64,000 nucleotides of DNA. Origin: Botrimarina mediterranea (GTDB lineage Bacteria; Planctomycetota; Planctomycetia; Pirellulales; Lacipirellulaceae). The position numbers and the translations under genes were made by a program. How positions within the stretch are numbered: position 1 is the stretch's first letter; each line of letters opens with the position of its first letter. The stretch covers positions 2,885,363 to 2,949,362 of the forward strand of contig NZ_CP036349.1 of NCBI RefSeq assembly GCF_007753265.1, read 5' to 3'. Below the pieces are notes generated by a model, which saw only the letters and a program-made list of their open reading frames with translations, made no database searches and was not told the origin of the DNA. This document shows, piece after piece, positions 1-8,556 of this stretch.

Positions 1-372
1 CGCGATCCTTCACCTCCATCCCCAACCTCCCAGAGCCCTGCGGTCGACTTAACGGCCGTATCCTGGGTGAGATGGGTGGGCGCAAGTGAAAGCGCGCTGA
101 TACTTACTAGAACGCGTATGAGAGGTCTGGTCAGCGAGAATCGAGGTGTCGCGCGGGTCCACAGCTTCGCGATCGAGCGTAGCGACTTCTTCACTGACCG
201 CACGTATCCCTGTCAGGCGTTGCCTGCAATCAGGGGGCGAACGTGTGAGGGTTGCCCCTAGTGCAGGCCCGTCTAGACTCAAGGCAAAGAGCCACGAGCG
301 ATCGCCTTAATCCGCGGCCGTTCCGCGTTGGCTGTCAGAGCCGGCTAGCACCCGAACTGGAGCAACGAAGCG
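1..372. other. Leading non-coding stretch
   Basis: I see no supportable gene here. The open frames on both strands are short, lack recognisable motifs and have no ribosome binding site. The last part is the 5' leader of the MscS gene, with a GGAG at about 358-361. Confidence 0.5.
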
Positions 373-1956
373 ATGGCAAGACACTTTTTAGTCGCCCAGT
401 TGCGATTCCTAGCGACGACACTTGCTCTGGTAGGGCTAGTAATCTGCCTTGGCGCTACCGCATCGTTCGGCCAAGAACCCCGCGGCGAAACCCCGCCCCC
501 CCAGCCGAAGACGACGGTTGATACTGCCATCCCGATCGAGCAGCTTCGCGTTCTGGCCAGGCCGCTAACCCGAGAGGAATTAGAGGTCGAGGCGGACGCT
601 TGGTTTGAATTGCTGCGGAAGAAGGCCGGTCAGATCTCTGCGGCTCAGCTGGGCGTCAAGAAGACGAACGATGCGCTGGCGGCCGATGACGAGGACGCCG
701 CCAAGCAGGCGATCGACGAAGCGAGCCGGGTGATGGATAAGGCCGAAGCGGAATCGGAGCAGGCCGAGCGAGAGATGGCCGAGGGCGCCCAGGAGAGTCT
801 CGGGCTTGATGGCCCCACCCACGCCGACGACGAACCCGAGAGTCAGCGATCCGATCAGGCCGACCGTGGCGAGGGCAGTGGAACGCATCCCGCAACCGAC
901 GCCGCCGCGATCAAGAAGGACGACTTGCTAGCCGATATCACCACGTTGCAAGACGAGAGAGCCGCACTGGCTGACCGATTAGAAGTGGTGCTCGCCTCAC
1001 TAGAGAGAAAGTCGCTCGACGATGCTGACGAGAAGGTCGCGGAGTACCGCAAGTACGTACTCGCGGTGTCAGGCATCGAGCTAGATGCCAAAGACGCGAG
1101 CGCGACCTGGGCGGCAATCACCGGCTGGCTGAAATCAAGAGAAGGCGGTCAACGGTGGCTCTGGAACCTAGGCAAGTTCTTGCTGGTCCTCATGGCGAGC
1201 TACTTGGTGGCCGGCGTCGTTGCGTCTCTTATGCGTTGGCTACTGGAGCGACGCATCAATATGTCCCGGCTTGCCGAAAACTTGATCGCTCGGACGATCA
1301 AGAACATCGTAATGCTCATCGGCTTGGCGATAGCTTTGACGGCTCTCGAGATCGATATCACACCGATCATCGCGGCGATCGGCGCCGCCGGCTTCATCAT
1401 CGGCTTCGCGTTGCAGGGCACGCTGAGCAACTTCGCTAGCGGCTTGATGATCCTCATCAATCGGCCATTCGACGTGGGCGACGTGGTCTCTGCGGGGGGG
1501 GTGACGGGTTTGGTGCAGCAGATGAACCTCGTCTCAACCACCTTCCACACGTTCGACAACCAGACGATCCACGTGCCCAACAACGAAATATGGGGGAACG
1601 TCATCACCAACATCACGGCCAACGACAAGCGGCGCGTCGACCTGGAGTTCGGCATCGGTTACGACGACGACTTCGAGCACGCCGAAGAGATTATCCACCA
1701 AGTTGTCCAGGAGCACGAGCTCGTGCTAGACGAACCGGAGCCGGTTGTCGTGACGCATGAACTGGCCGATTCGTCGGTGAACATCGTCTGTCGTCCGTGG
1801 GCCAAGACAAGCGACTGGTGGAAGGTGAAGACCGACATCACCCGCAGCGTGAAGCGGCGCTTTGACCAAGAAGGCATTAGCATCCCATATCCACAGACCG
1901 ACATTCACGTGTATCAGCATCAGCTGGCGTCCGCTCAATCAGGATCCCAAACCTAA
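373..1956 (+). CDS. MscS-family mechanosensitive channel
   Basis: This is a 527-residue small-conductance mechanosensitive channel homologue, expected to open under membrane tension and release solutes. Residues 1-34 form a signal peptide ending near ASFGQ. Residues 70-240 are charged and rich in Ala/Glu and are likely helical coiled coil, with an acidic linker at 140-180. Membrane helices lie at about 262-290 and 310-327. The pore-lining MscS helix follows at 332-362, with GAAGFIIGFALQGTLSNF, which is the Gly/Ala-rich TM3 pattern of the family. The soluble beta domain follows (RPFDVGDVV, VPNNEIWGNVITN). The extra N-terminal periplasmic-type region makes it longer than E. coli MscS. ATG at 373 is chosen because GGAG lies 11 bases upstream and the signal peptide starts there. 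The gene stands alone. Confidence 0.93.
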   Translation: MARHFLVAQLRFLATTLALVGLVICLGATASFGQEPRGETPPPQPKTTVDTAIPIEQLRVLARPLTREELEVEADAWFELLRKKAGQISAAQLGVKKTNDALAADDEDAAKQAIDEASRVMDKAEAESEQAEREMAEGAQESLGLDGPTHADDEPESQRSDQADRGEGSGTHPATDAAAIKKDDLLADITTLQDERAALADRLEVVLASLERKSLDDADEKVAEYRKYVLAVSGIELDAKDASATWAAITGWLKSREGGQRWLWNLGKFLLVLMASYLVAGVVASLMRWLLERRINMSRLAENLIARTIKNIVMLIGLAIALTALEIDITPIIAAIGAAGFIIGFALQGTLSNFASGLMILINRPFDVGDVVSAGGVTGLVQQMNLVSTTFHTFDNQTIHVPNNEIWGNVITNITANDKRRVDLEFGIGYDDDFEHAEEIIHQVVQEHELVLDEPEPVVVTHELADSSVNIVCRPWAKTSDWWKVKTDITRSVKRRFDQEGISIPYPQTDIHVYQHQLASAQSGSQT

Positions 1957-2309
1957 GCGGTGCCACTGCCGGGGCTCCACGGCAGAGGACCACGAGACGA
2001 CGCGCCTTCGAAAGGAACGCAGGCATTATCGTCGCACGGAGTCTCCGATGCCGAGTCGTCGAGGTCGGACCGACACCAGCGGCCTCGCAGGCCGGCTGAT
2101 TGCGGTCGGAGGCGAAGGCCTCTGAGGTTGTGCGGTCGTTTCGACAGTTATCGGCCGATGGTCCGGCAACGCCGTCCCGACCGTGGCATCGATCGTCCTG
2201 GCTGCCATCCCAATCCGGCGCCAGCCGTAAACGCCTCAGGAGCTTGCAACGACCCAGCGGGTCGGCAGCCGAAGAATCGGCAAGGACGAACGGCCTTGCC
2301 CGCGTGGCG
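1957..2309. other. Intergenic stretch, weak hairpin
   Basis: No convincing gene. A weak hairpin at 1966-1985 (CTGCCG, 8-base loop, CGGCAG) follows the MscS stop codon and could help end transcription, but it has no T-run. The rest shows no recognisable motif on either strand. Confidence 0.4.
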
Positions 2310-2673
2310 TCACCACCACGAGTCGTAGTAGACGGTGTAGCCCGCGGCGATCCCCTTTCGCGCCTTGGCGATCAAGCCGATGTCCATTTTCGGTCTCGGA
2401 GCCGTCGCTCTCGCCGAAGAATAAGCCGGCGGTCTCCGGCAGCTTCCCCGCCACGAGGTCGCGCTCAACGCGGTCGAGGTCCTCGGTGGTGAGCACGACC
2501 GGCGTGCAGTTGAACTCTTGCTGGCCGCCCTTTTCACAGCAGAGCCGCTGCATCCAGCCGTGCAGGTTGGGATGTTTGCGCCAGTAGTGAAGCTCCAGCG
2601 CCGTCGCGATCGCTAAGTCTACCGGCGCGTAGATCGCGTCGAGGGTTTTGTGGGCGAACAAGTCGAGTCCCAT
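2310..2673 (-). pseudogene. Conserved hypothetical, broken by one-base insertion
   Basis: The reading frame starts at ATG 2673 behind a good site (GAAGGAG, about 5 bases upstream) and begins MGLDLFAHKTLD. It includes HYWRKHPNLHGWMQRL, a pattern I associate with small conserved bacterial and phage proteins that have no settled function. After SETEN the frame runs into unrelated sequence. Dropping one G near 2384-2385 restores DIGLIAKARKGIAAGYTVYY and a natural stop at 2310, giving about 120 residues. The single extra base means either a recent pseudogene or a sequencing error. The frame on both sides of the break looks coding. No function is assigned. Confidence 0.6.
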
Positions 2674-2914
2674 GGGTTTCTCCTTCTTGGTTGGGGTTGA
2701 AGTCCGGAGCGATTTTTTTTCCGCCCCCTCACCACGGCTGGGGGCAAAGAATCGAGAGCCCGTCTTCACGGGTCCCAAACCGACAAGCGGAGAAAGAAGG
2801 GCTGCCCGGCTCGGATTCAGCCCACGCGGGCGATCGTGCCATCTGGTGAACGCCGGTGACAAAAAACGGATGAAGGCAGCGCCGACGTTCTTGGTTGACG
2901 TGAGCGTCCGACGG

Positions 2915-3110
2915 TGAGAGCGTGAAGGCGAGAACCAACCAAACGCCGTGGTGCGCAGCGTCGGCCACGACCGCATGCCGGTGCTGCTCGCTACGGCCGC
3001 CGAGCGGCGTCAGTGGCTGGTAGAGGGCGCGTCCGACGCCAACGATCCGCTGCTGCGGCCTTATCCTGACGGACGGCTTACGGTGCGACCGCTAGAGCCT
3101 TCCCCGGCAG
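2915..3110 (+). pseudogene. Tail fragment of SRAP/YedK-type peptidase
   Basis: The translation around 2970-3100 reads HDRMPVLLATAAERRQWL and then DPLLRPYPDGRLTVRPL. This matches the C-terminal part of SRAP (SOS response-associated peptidase, YedK/HMCES) proteins, which cap abasic sites in single-stranded DNA with an N-terminal Cys. Just upstream, TNQT in another frame resembles the TN-T segment that precedes HDRMP in the family, so a small indel near 2945 is likely. The N-terminal catalytic part, including Cys2, is absent. The open frame runs on to 3205 without family resemblance. This is most likely a relic. Confidence 0.5.
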
Positions 3111-3287
3111 GGCGCGACGTTTTCTTGACGCCTCGTCAGGATGCGGCGACAAATCGCCGAAAAAGGCCTTTTGTCGCGTTACGTTCATCCTACGAGCGGA
3201 ACTAAGTTGAGGCGTCTCGCCTGCACGGCGGGCGCCGACCCTTGTCTGTCACCTTTTCATTCGGCGAGTCTGCCCAGGAGATGCTCC

Positions 3288-3938
3288 ATGAGTCGTACTG
3301 CTCGATTGCTGCCCCGAATCGGCGCCACTGCTTGCCTCATCGTCGGAGGCCTTGGTCTGCCGGACCAAGCCGGCGCCAGCTTGATTCCGAATTACGACTT
3401 CGAGGTCGATAATGGCGAGACGTCACCGTCGCCCACGCAATGGTTTGCCGGCGGTAACGTCGCCTACGAGCTTGCCGACGACTCCGATGGCGTCGGAGAA
3501 CGCAGTGCGCAAATTAACGCCAATGCGTCCGATTGGCGGTCTTCGGCGGTGTTTGTCACTCCCGGCGAAACGATGAAGTGGAAACTCGATTACAAGTGGC
3601 TCGATGGCGCCTCGGGCGAATTCAGCGCCGATCTTCGTTTCTTTTCCGGTTTCGATCCCATCGGCGGCGGGACGTCTGGCGCCTTCCGGGGCGAGCAGCG
3701 GATCGTCGTCGCATCGTCTAGCAACGGTCAGTGGCAGACCCTCAATGTCAATTCCATTGAAGTCCCTGCTGGAGCGTTAACCGCCGATATCCGGATCAGC
3801 TCGGGCTTCTTCGACGCGGGCCTGAGCGGCGACGGCTTCCGGATCGACAACGTCGACTTGCGTGTCCCCGAGCCCGGCAGCGTTGCGATCGCCGCCGTCG
3901 GCGTCGCGTTAATCGGCGCACATCGCCGTCGATTGTAG
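3288..3938 (+). CDS. PEP-CTERM exported protein, jelly-roll-like domain
   Basis: A 216-residue exported protein. Start ATG 3288 has CAGGAG about 7 bases upstream; the longer open frame upstream has no support. Residues 1-29 form a signal peptide (ARLLPRIGATACLIVGGLG). The body runs from IPNYDFEVDNGE through DWRSSAVFV, FSADLRFFSGF and FRIDNVDLR, a beta-rich pattern shared with the next two plus-strand genes. The C-terminus VPEPGSVAIAAVGVALIGAH followed by Arg residues is a classic PEP-CTERM sorting tail. In the known family this tail is processed by an exosortase and the protein ends up at or outside the cell surface. The function of the body is unknown; carbohydrate binding is a guess from context. 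Confidence 0.85.
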   Translation: MSRTARLLPRIGATACLIVGGLGLPDQAGASLIPNYDFEVDNGETSPSPTQWFAGGNVAYELADDSDGVGERSAQINANASDWRSSAVFVTPGETMKWKLDYKWLDGASGEFSADLRFFSGFDPIGGGTSGAFRGEQRIVVASSSNGQWQTLNVNSIEVPAGALTADIRISSGFFDAGLSGDGFRIDNVDLRVPEPGSVAIAAVGVALIGAHRRRL

Positions 3939-3962
3939 GCCCGACGTAGTGGGGTGGTTACA

Positions 3963-3990
3963 GGACCGGCGGCTTCACCGCCGCCGGTCC
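3963..3990. terminator. GC-rich hairpin after PEP-CTERM gene
   Basis: Perfect 11-bp arms (GGACCGGCGGC and GCCGCCGGTCC) surround a 6-base loop, 24 bases after the stop codon of the PEP-CTERM gene. There is no T-run, so it may be a transcription attenuator, a Rho-assisted end or a dispersed palindrome. Confidence 0.45.
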
Positions 3991-4041
3991 CTCCTACCGT
4001 TGTTCGGCCAAAGCAGACAACGCTACTAGAATCCAGATCGA

Positions 4042-6381
4042 ATGAATCTAACTGTTCAAAAAGCGCTCGCTGTCGCCGTCTCGTTAGTGGCATCGGGCAA
4101 CGCCGGCGCCGAAAACCCGTCGCGGATCTATGCCTACGACATGAGTGGCAGTAGCTCAACCAGCCGTGCGTTGATGGCGAGTCTGACAGGGATCGTCGCC
4201 AAGTCGTCGCCCGAGGTGCACATGGCCTTCCGCGGGTCGGCCCCGTCAGGGGGGGCCGCTTTCTGGCTCGATCGCTACATCGAAGACAACCCTGGCGCGA
4301 CGGTGGAGTGGCAGAGCAACCCCCTCTGGTTCATCAACCGCTATAAGGGCCAGCTAAGCGGCTACGTGCTCTACGACGCATCCACGATCAATCAAGCGAC
4401 GAGCGTCTCGGGCGCCCTCGGCGTGCTGATGGTTGACCAGTCGCAACTCGCCGGCCCGATCGGTGCGGCGTTGACGCAGGCCGGGCTCAACCTGGTCGAA
4501 GACGTTCGCGGCAAGAGCAGCGATTGGGTCTACGACACCTACTCGCAGCACTTTAATCGCGACTTGATCTACCGCCAGCAGCCCAACAAGGAGTTCCAGC
4601 TGCGGAGTCACGCCGTTCTGAACGCAGGGTTCGTCTTCGACGAGACCGGCGCCACCCGCGACCGATTCTTGGCGGGACAAAACGATCACTCGCTGGTCCT
4701 GGGTTGGGGGCATCAGAACGACGAAGGGGAATTCTTCGCCTCCGCCTCCGCCAACAACCTGATGACGGTCCCGGCAGATCATCTCCAGTCGGCCGCCTCC
4801 ACCTCGCGGTGGGAGGCCGCCATCCCGCCGCGACCCGCCAAGGCAGACCCCCAAACGCCCACCAATCCGAACGCTCACTACGTCGCTTTCGTGATGAGCG
4901 ACGGCGACAACGCCCAGTGGCTCACGAACGATTTTGCCACCGGCGACCGGTGGTTTGGCTCGCCCCACCGCGGCGACTTCCCCATGACTTTCGATCTGAC
5001 TCCCGCGCTCGCGGACGTCAACCCGACGGCGCTGAAGCACCTCTACGACGAAGCGGCGGGCGACGAGGCCGCGACCTCGTTCGTGACAGCAGGTGGGTAC
5101 GGCATCAATTACCCCAGCGGCCTGTCGGACGTCGCGGGGTTTGTCGAAGCGACTGTCGCGTCGATGCAGCGGGTCGATCACAACATCATCTCGGTGCTAG
5201 ACGTCGCCTACGATAGGGCCGCGCTGAACGCCCTCGCGGATCGCCCCGAGATCGACGGCGTCATGTTCAAGACCAACAGCGGGGGTTACGCCGACAACAA
5301 CGGCGACCTCTATTTCCGCGGCGACACCCCTGTGATGTCGGTCCGCCACACCCTCTGGGACGGCATCACCACGCCCAATTCCTTGCTCAATTCGCTGAAC
5401 AACGCACCGCGTCAGGCGACGACCAACGGCGCCTCTTACTCGATCGTGAACGTGCATCCCTGGTCGTCCAGCGCCGCAGGCGGGGGCCTCGGCGATCCGA
5501 TGAGCAACGTCGATTACATCGTGAAGAACCTCGACCCGGGCGTGCAGGTGGTGACCCTCGACGAGCTCTTCCTCCATCTGCGAAAGAATCGGGCGACTCT
5601 TGTTGGCCAGGGGGTCAGCGACAACCTGATCGGGAACCCCGATTTCGAGCTGCTGGATCCGGCAGATCCGTCGCGCCCCTCGGCGTGGTCCTACGCCACG
5701 GGCGCGGGAGTAACGGAACTCTTGTCGTCGATGGATTCTGACGGGGTCGGAAGCCGCGCGGCGGCGATCAACGCGGCCTCGGCGGATTGGAGGTCCAATA
5801 GCGTGGAAGTCGAGCCCGCCGCTGATTTCCTCTTCACCTTTGATTTCAAGTTCGTAGGTGTTGTGGACGGCGACGGTTTCCGCGCCGACGCGAGGTTCTT
5901 CACCGCAGCCGGAGGCGAGGCCGCGGCGTTCGCCGGCGAGAGCGTCGCCTTCCTCGACGCGGCGGACTACGCCGACGGCGAGTGGCACACCTACGTAATC
6001 AACACCCAATCACCCCCGAACGCTGGCTTCGCCGACGTCCGGTTCAGCACCTACTTCGGGCCGTTCGGCGGGGGACAGGTAATCATCGACAACGTTAATC
6101 TGCGTCCGCTTGTCGGCGTGTCAGGGGACTACAACGGCGACGGTGTCGTCGACGCCGCCGATTACACCGTCTGGCGTGACGCGCTCGGTCGAAAAGTTTC
6201 TCCCGGCGCCTCTGCCGACGGTGACCGAAATGGCCGCGTTGAACAGGAAGACTACGAGGTGTGGCGAGCTGCCTACGGCTCGCGCTCCACCGACGCAGCG
6301 AGTGTCCCAGAGCCGAACGCCCTAACGCTCGCAACGATACAAATCGTGTACAACGCCCTCCGTTGCCTGCGTGCACGCTAG
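4042..6381 (+). CDS. GxGYxYP-type putative glycoside hydrolase, dockerin, PEP-CTERM
   Basis: A 779-residue exported protein. Residues 1-23 are a signal peptide. The main part (about 28-520) resembles GxGYxYP putative glycoside hydrolases: YVAFVMSDGDNAQW, the GGYGINYP segment and VNVHPWSS near the end of the barrel. It probably acts on a polysaccharide outside the cytoplasm; the substrate cannot be read from sequence. From about 533 (LIGNPDFELLDP) to 690 (IIDNVNLRP) lies the same beta-rich domain as in the neighbouring genes. A dockerin-like EF-hand pair follows (DYNGDGVVDAADYTVWRD, then DGDRNGRVEQEDYEVWR). The protein ends VPEPNALTLATIQIVYNALR, a PEP motif with an unusually polar tail. Start: ATG at 4042 gives the signal peptide directly; the ribosome site is weak. 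Confidence 0.8.
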   Translation: MNLTVQKALAVAVSLVASGNAGAENPSRIYAYDMSGSSSTSRALMASLTGIVAKSSPEVHMAFRGSAPSGGAAFWLDRYIEDNPGATVEWQSNPLWFINRYKGQLSGYVLYDASTINQATSVSGALGVLMVDQSQLAGPIGAALTQAGLNLVEDVRGKSSDWVYDTYSQHFNRDLIYRQQPNKEFQLRSHAVLNAGFVFDETGATRDRFLAGQNDHSLVLGWGHQNDEGEFFASASANNLMTVPADHLQSAASTSRWEAAIPPRPAKADPQTPTNPNAHYVAFVMSDGDNAQWLTNDFATGDRWFGSPHRGDFPMTFDLTPALADVNPTALKHLYDEAAGDEAATSFVTAGGYGINYPSGLSDVAGFVEATVASMQRVDHNIISVLDVAYDRAALNALADRPEIDGVMFKTNSGGYADNNGDLYFRGDTPVMSVRHTLWDGITTPNSLLNSLNNAPRQATTNGASYSIVNVHPWSSSAAGGGLGDPMSNVDYIVKNLDPGVQVVTLDELFLHLRKNRATLVGQGVSDNLIGNPDFELLDPADPSRPSAWSYATGAGVTELLSSMDSDGVGSRAAAINAASADWRSNSVEVEPAADFLFTFDFKFVGVVDGDGFRADARFFTAAGGEAAAFAGESVAFLDAADYADGEWHTYVINTQSPPNAGFADVRFSTYFGPFGGGQVIIDNVNLRPLVGVSGDYNGDGVVDAADYTVWRDALGRKVSPGASADGDRNGRVEQEDYEVWRAAYGSRSTDAASVPEPNALTLATIQIVYNALRCLRAR

Positions 6382-6454
6382 GCCAAGTAACCCTGTCGCT
6401 ATGACTCCCTCATCGAAGGCGCATTCGGCGTCCCTCTTCTCCCAGGCGAACGTG

Positions 6455-7444
6455 ATGAATCACCCCTTCCGACTTCTCCAGGCCGCCGTCGTCGTTGCTG
6501 TCCTCCCCTTCGCGTCGGAGGCCGCCGGTCTCGCCAATCTCGTCAACAACGGTGATTTCGAGGTCCTTGAGCTCGACGAGTTCGACACGCCGGTCGTCAA
6601 TGACTATGGCAACGCCGAGCCCGCCAGTTGGTTCTTCAAGGAAACGACGCCTGCTCAGACCGCGACGCCGGCGGTGCAGCTGATCGGCGACGACGACGCG
6701 GACGGCGACGGCGTTCACTCGTACGCGCTCAACTTCTATGAAGTCAGCGTGGGGGGGTTCTCGTTCCCCGGAGAAGCCGACATCCGTTCGCAGGCGATCG
6801 AGGTGATCGCCGGGGAAGAGCTCACCTGGTCGTTCAGCTACAAGCTGCTCGGGGTCGATCAGGGGCAGGGCGATGAGTTTCGAGCGGACTTGCGGTTTTT
6901 TGAAGACCTTTCTGCGACCGACACGAGTAGCACCGGATCGGCCTTCATTTTCGAAGACGTCTTCTACAGTAGCGAAGCGACCGTTCCCGACGGCGAGTGG
7001 CAGACCCTAACCCGTCAATTTACGGTCCCCTACGACTCGCCGGAGCCGGGCGACGACAGCCGACCAGCCGCCGGGACCACAGTCTATGCCGACGTGCGCT
7101 TCAGTATCAATGCGTTTACATCCTTTGGAGGCGGCCAAGTGCGATTCGACGACATCACCGTCACTCGCCCGGTGTCCGCCGATTACAACGGCGACGGTGT
7201 CGTCGACGCCGCAGACTACACGGTGTGGCGCGACACGCAGGGCTCCGAGACGGACTTAACCGCCGACGGAACGGGTGACGGCGTCATCGATATCGCGGAT
7301 TACAACCGGTGGGCCGTCGAATACGGGTCGACCGTCGCGCCATCGACGTCGATGGCGATCCCCGAGCCCGCCAGCCTGGTGGCGACAACTTTAGCGTTGC
7401 TTCTGGCTGGCTCCACAATGGCGGACCCGCGTCGTCGATCCTAG
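6455..7444 (+). CDS. Dockerin/PEP-CTERM exported protein
   Basis: A 329-residue exported protein. ATG 6455 gives a signal peptide straight away (MNHPFRLLQAAVVVAVLPFA); an in-frame ATG at 6401 would place 18 polar residues before it and is less likely. Residues 30-245 hold the beta-rich domain also seen in the two genes upstream (NNGDFEVLE, LTWSFSYKLLG, FRADLRFFED, DGEWQTLTRQF, FGGGQVRFDDITV). A dockerin-like EF-hand pair follows (DYNGDGVVDAADYTVWRD and DGTGDGVIDIADYNRWA), then the PEP-CTERM tail IPEPASLVATTLALLLAG. No catalytic motif is visible. It may be an accessory or binding partner of the GxGYxYP protein, but that is inference. Confidence 0.82.
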   Translation: MNHPFRLLQAAVVVAVLPFASEAAGLANLVNNGDFEVLELDEFDTPVVNDYGNAEPASWFFKETTPAQTATPAVQLIGDDDADGDGVHSYALNFYEVSVGGFSFPGEADIRSQAIEVIAGEELTWSFSYKLLGVDQGQGDEFRADLRFFEDLSATDTSSTGSAFIFEDVFYSSEATVPDGEWQTLTRQFTVPYDSPEPGDDSRPAAGTTVYADVRFSINAFTSFGGGQVRFDDITVTRPVSADYNGDGVVDAADYTVWRDTQGSETDLTADGTGDGVIDIADYNRWAVEYGSTVAPSTSMAIPEPASLVATTLALLLAGSTMADPRRRS

Positions 7445-7494
7445 CTTGGCTTCGCCATCACCCTCGACTCCCTCAGGCTCCACCAATCAAGATC

Positions 7495-8556
7495 ATGTAC
7501 AGGAAACCACTCGCCAATCCGGCTGACGAGCAGGGGTTCACGCTGGTGGAACTGCTGGTTGTCATCGCCATCATCGGCATTCTGGTGGCGTTGTTGTTGC
7601 CGGCGGTGCAGGCCGCGCGCGAGGCGGCCCGTCGGACGCAGTGCGTGAACCAGTTGAAGCAGATGGGCCTCGCTTGTCAGAACCTCGCCAATACCTACAA
7701 CTTCTTCCCAACGGGCGGGGATAAGCGGTGGCCGAACATCGAGAACTACGTCCGTGGCGACAATCCGAATGGGCCGAAGACCCAGGGCCTGGGATGGGCT
7801 TTCCAGATCCTGCCGTACCTCGAAGAGAATGCGATCCATGGCCTCACGACGCAGGCCGCCCTCGATGAGGTGACGGTCGGGTCCTACTACTGTCCATCGC
7901 GTCGCGGGCCCACGCGAAACACATCGGGCGGCGGGCCATCCACTTTCCGCATGGACTACGCGGCCGTAACGGCGGGGCCACCCCCGCTGTCCTACGACGC
8001 CGCGGGCTACTACACGGCTCCCGGCTTGGCGAAGTTCATCTACTACGGCTACACGACGGACAGAGATTCACCCTCCAAAGCAAAGGGGCCGTTTGAGGGG
8101 GTGATCGTCCGGACGCCTTACGACATTAAAGACCCGAACAACCCGGCGGACGACGTCGCCGTCTCTTCCTGGTCCGTGACGCGCTTCGCGATGATCACGG
8201 ATGGCACAAGTAAGACGATGCTGCTCTCGGAAAAACGTCTCGACCCTGCCAACTACGAGAGCAGCGAGTACGTCTGGTACGACGACCGTGGATGGACCGA
8301 CGGCTGGGACCCGGATGTGATCCGTTCCACGATGTACCCGATGGGTCCGGACACCTCTCCCGTCGCGGCAAGGGGAGAGTACGGCTCGGACGATCCGGGC
8401 GAGGATGACCGTTTAGCTTTCAGCCTGGGGTCGGCCCACGCCGGGGGCGTCAACGCCGTCTACGCCGACGGGTCCACGCATTTCGTCAACTACGATATCG
8501 ATCGCCAGTTATTGAATAACTTGGGCAATAAGGCCGACGGACAAGTTTCACCGTGA
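7495..8556 (+). CDS. DUF1559 pseudopilin-like protein
   Basis: A 353-residue DUF1559 protein, a family greatly expanded in planctomycetes. The type III signal is at the N-terminus: EQG-FTLVELLVVIAIIGIL, with cleavage expected after Gly14 and the Glu at +5 of the mature form. The segment VQAAREAARRTQC follows, as is usual in the family. Near the C-terminus H-AGGVNAVYA-DG is an exact H-X9-DG motif. These proteins are thought to be assembled or exported through pilus-type machinery, but their role is not established. ATG 7495 is chosen because it places the signal next to the start. The stop overlaps the GTG start of the sigma factor, so the two are probably co-translated. Confidence 0.93.
   Translation: MYRKPLANPADEQGFTLVELLVVIAIIGILVALLLPAVQAAREAARRTQCVNQLKQMGLACQNLANTYNFFPTGGDKRWPNIENYVRGDNPNGPKTQGLGWAFQILPYLEENAIHGLTTQAALDEVTVGSYYCPSRRGPTRNTSGGGPSTFRMDYAAVTAGPPPLSYDAAGYYTAPGLAKFIYYGYTTDRDSPSKAKGPFEGVIVRTPYDIKDPNNPADDVAVSSWSVTRFAMITDGTSKTMLLSEKRLDPANYESSEYVWYDDRGWTDGWDPDVIRSTMYPMGPDTSPVAARGEYGSDDPGEDDRLAFSLGSAHAGGVNAVYADGSTHFVNYDIDRQLLNNLGNKADGQVSP

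Noticed and set aside
1-372. Open frames at the left edge.
   Set aside because: Short, overlapping on both strands, no start context or recognisable protein pattern.
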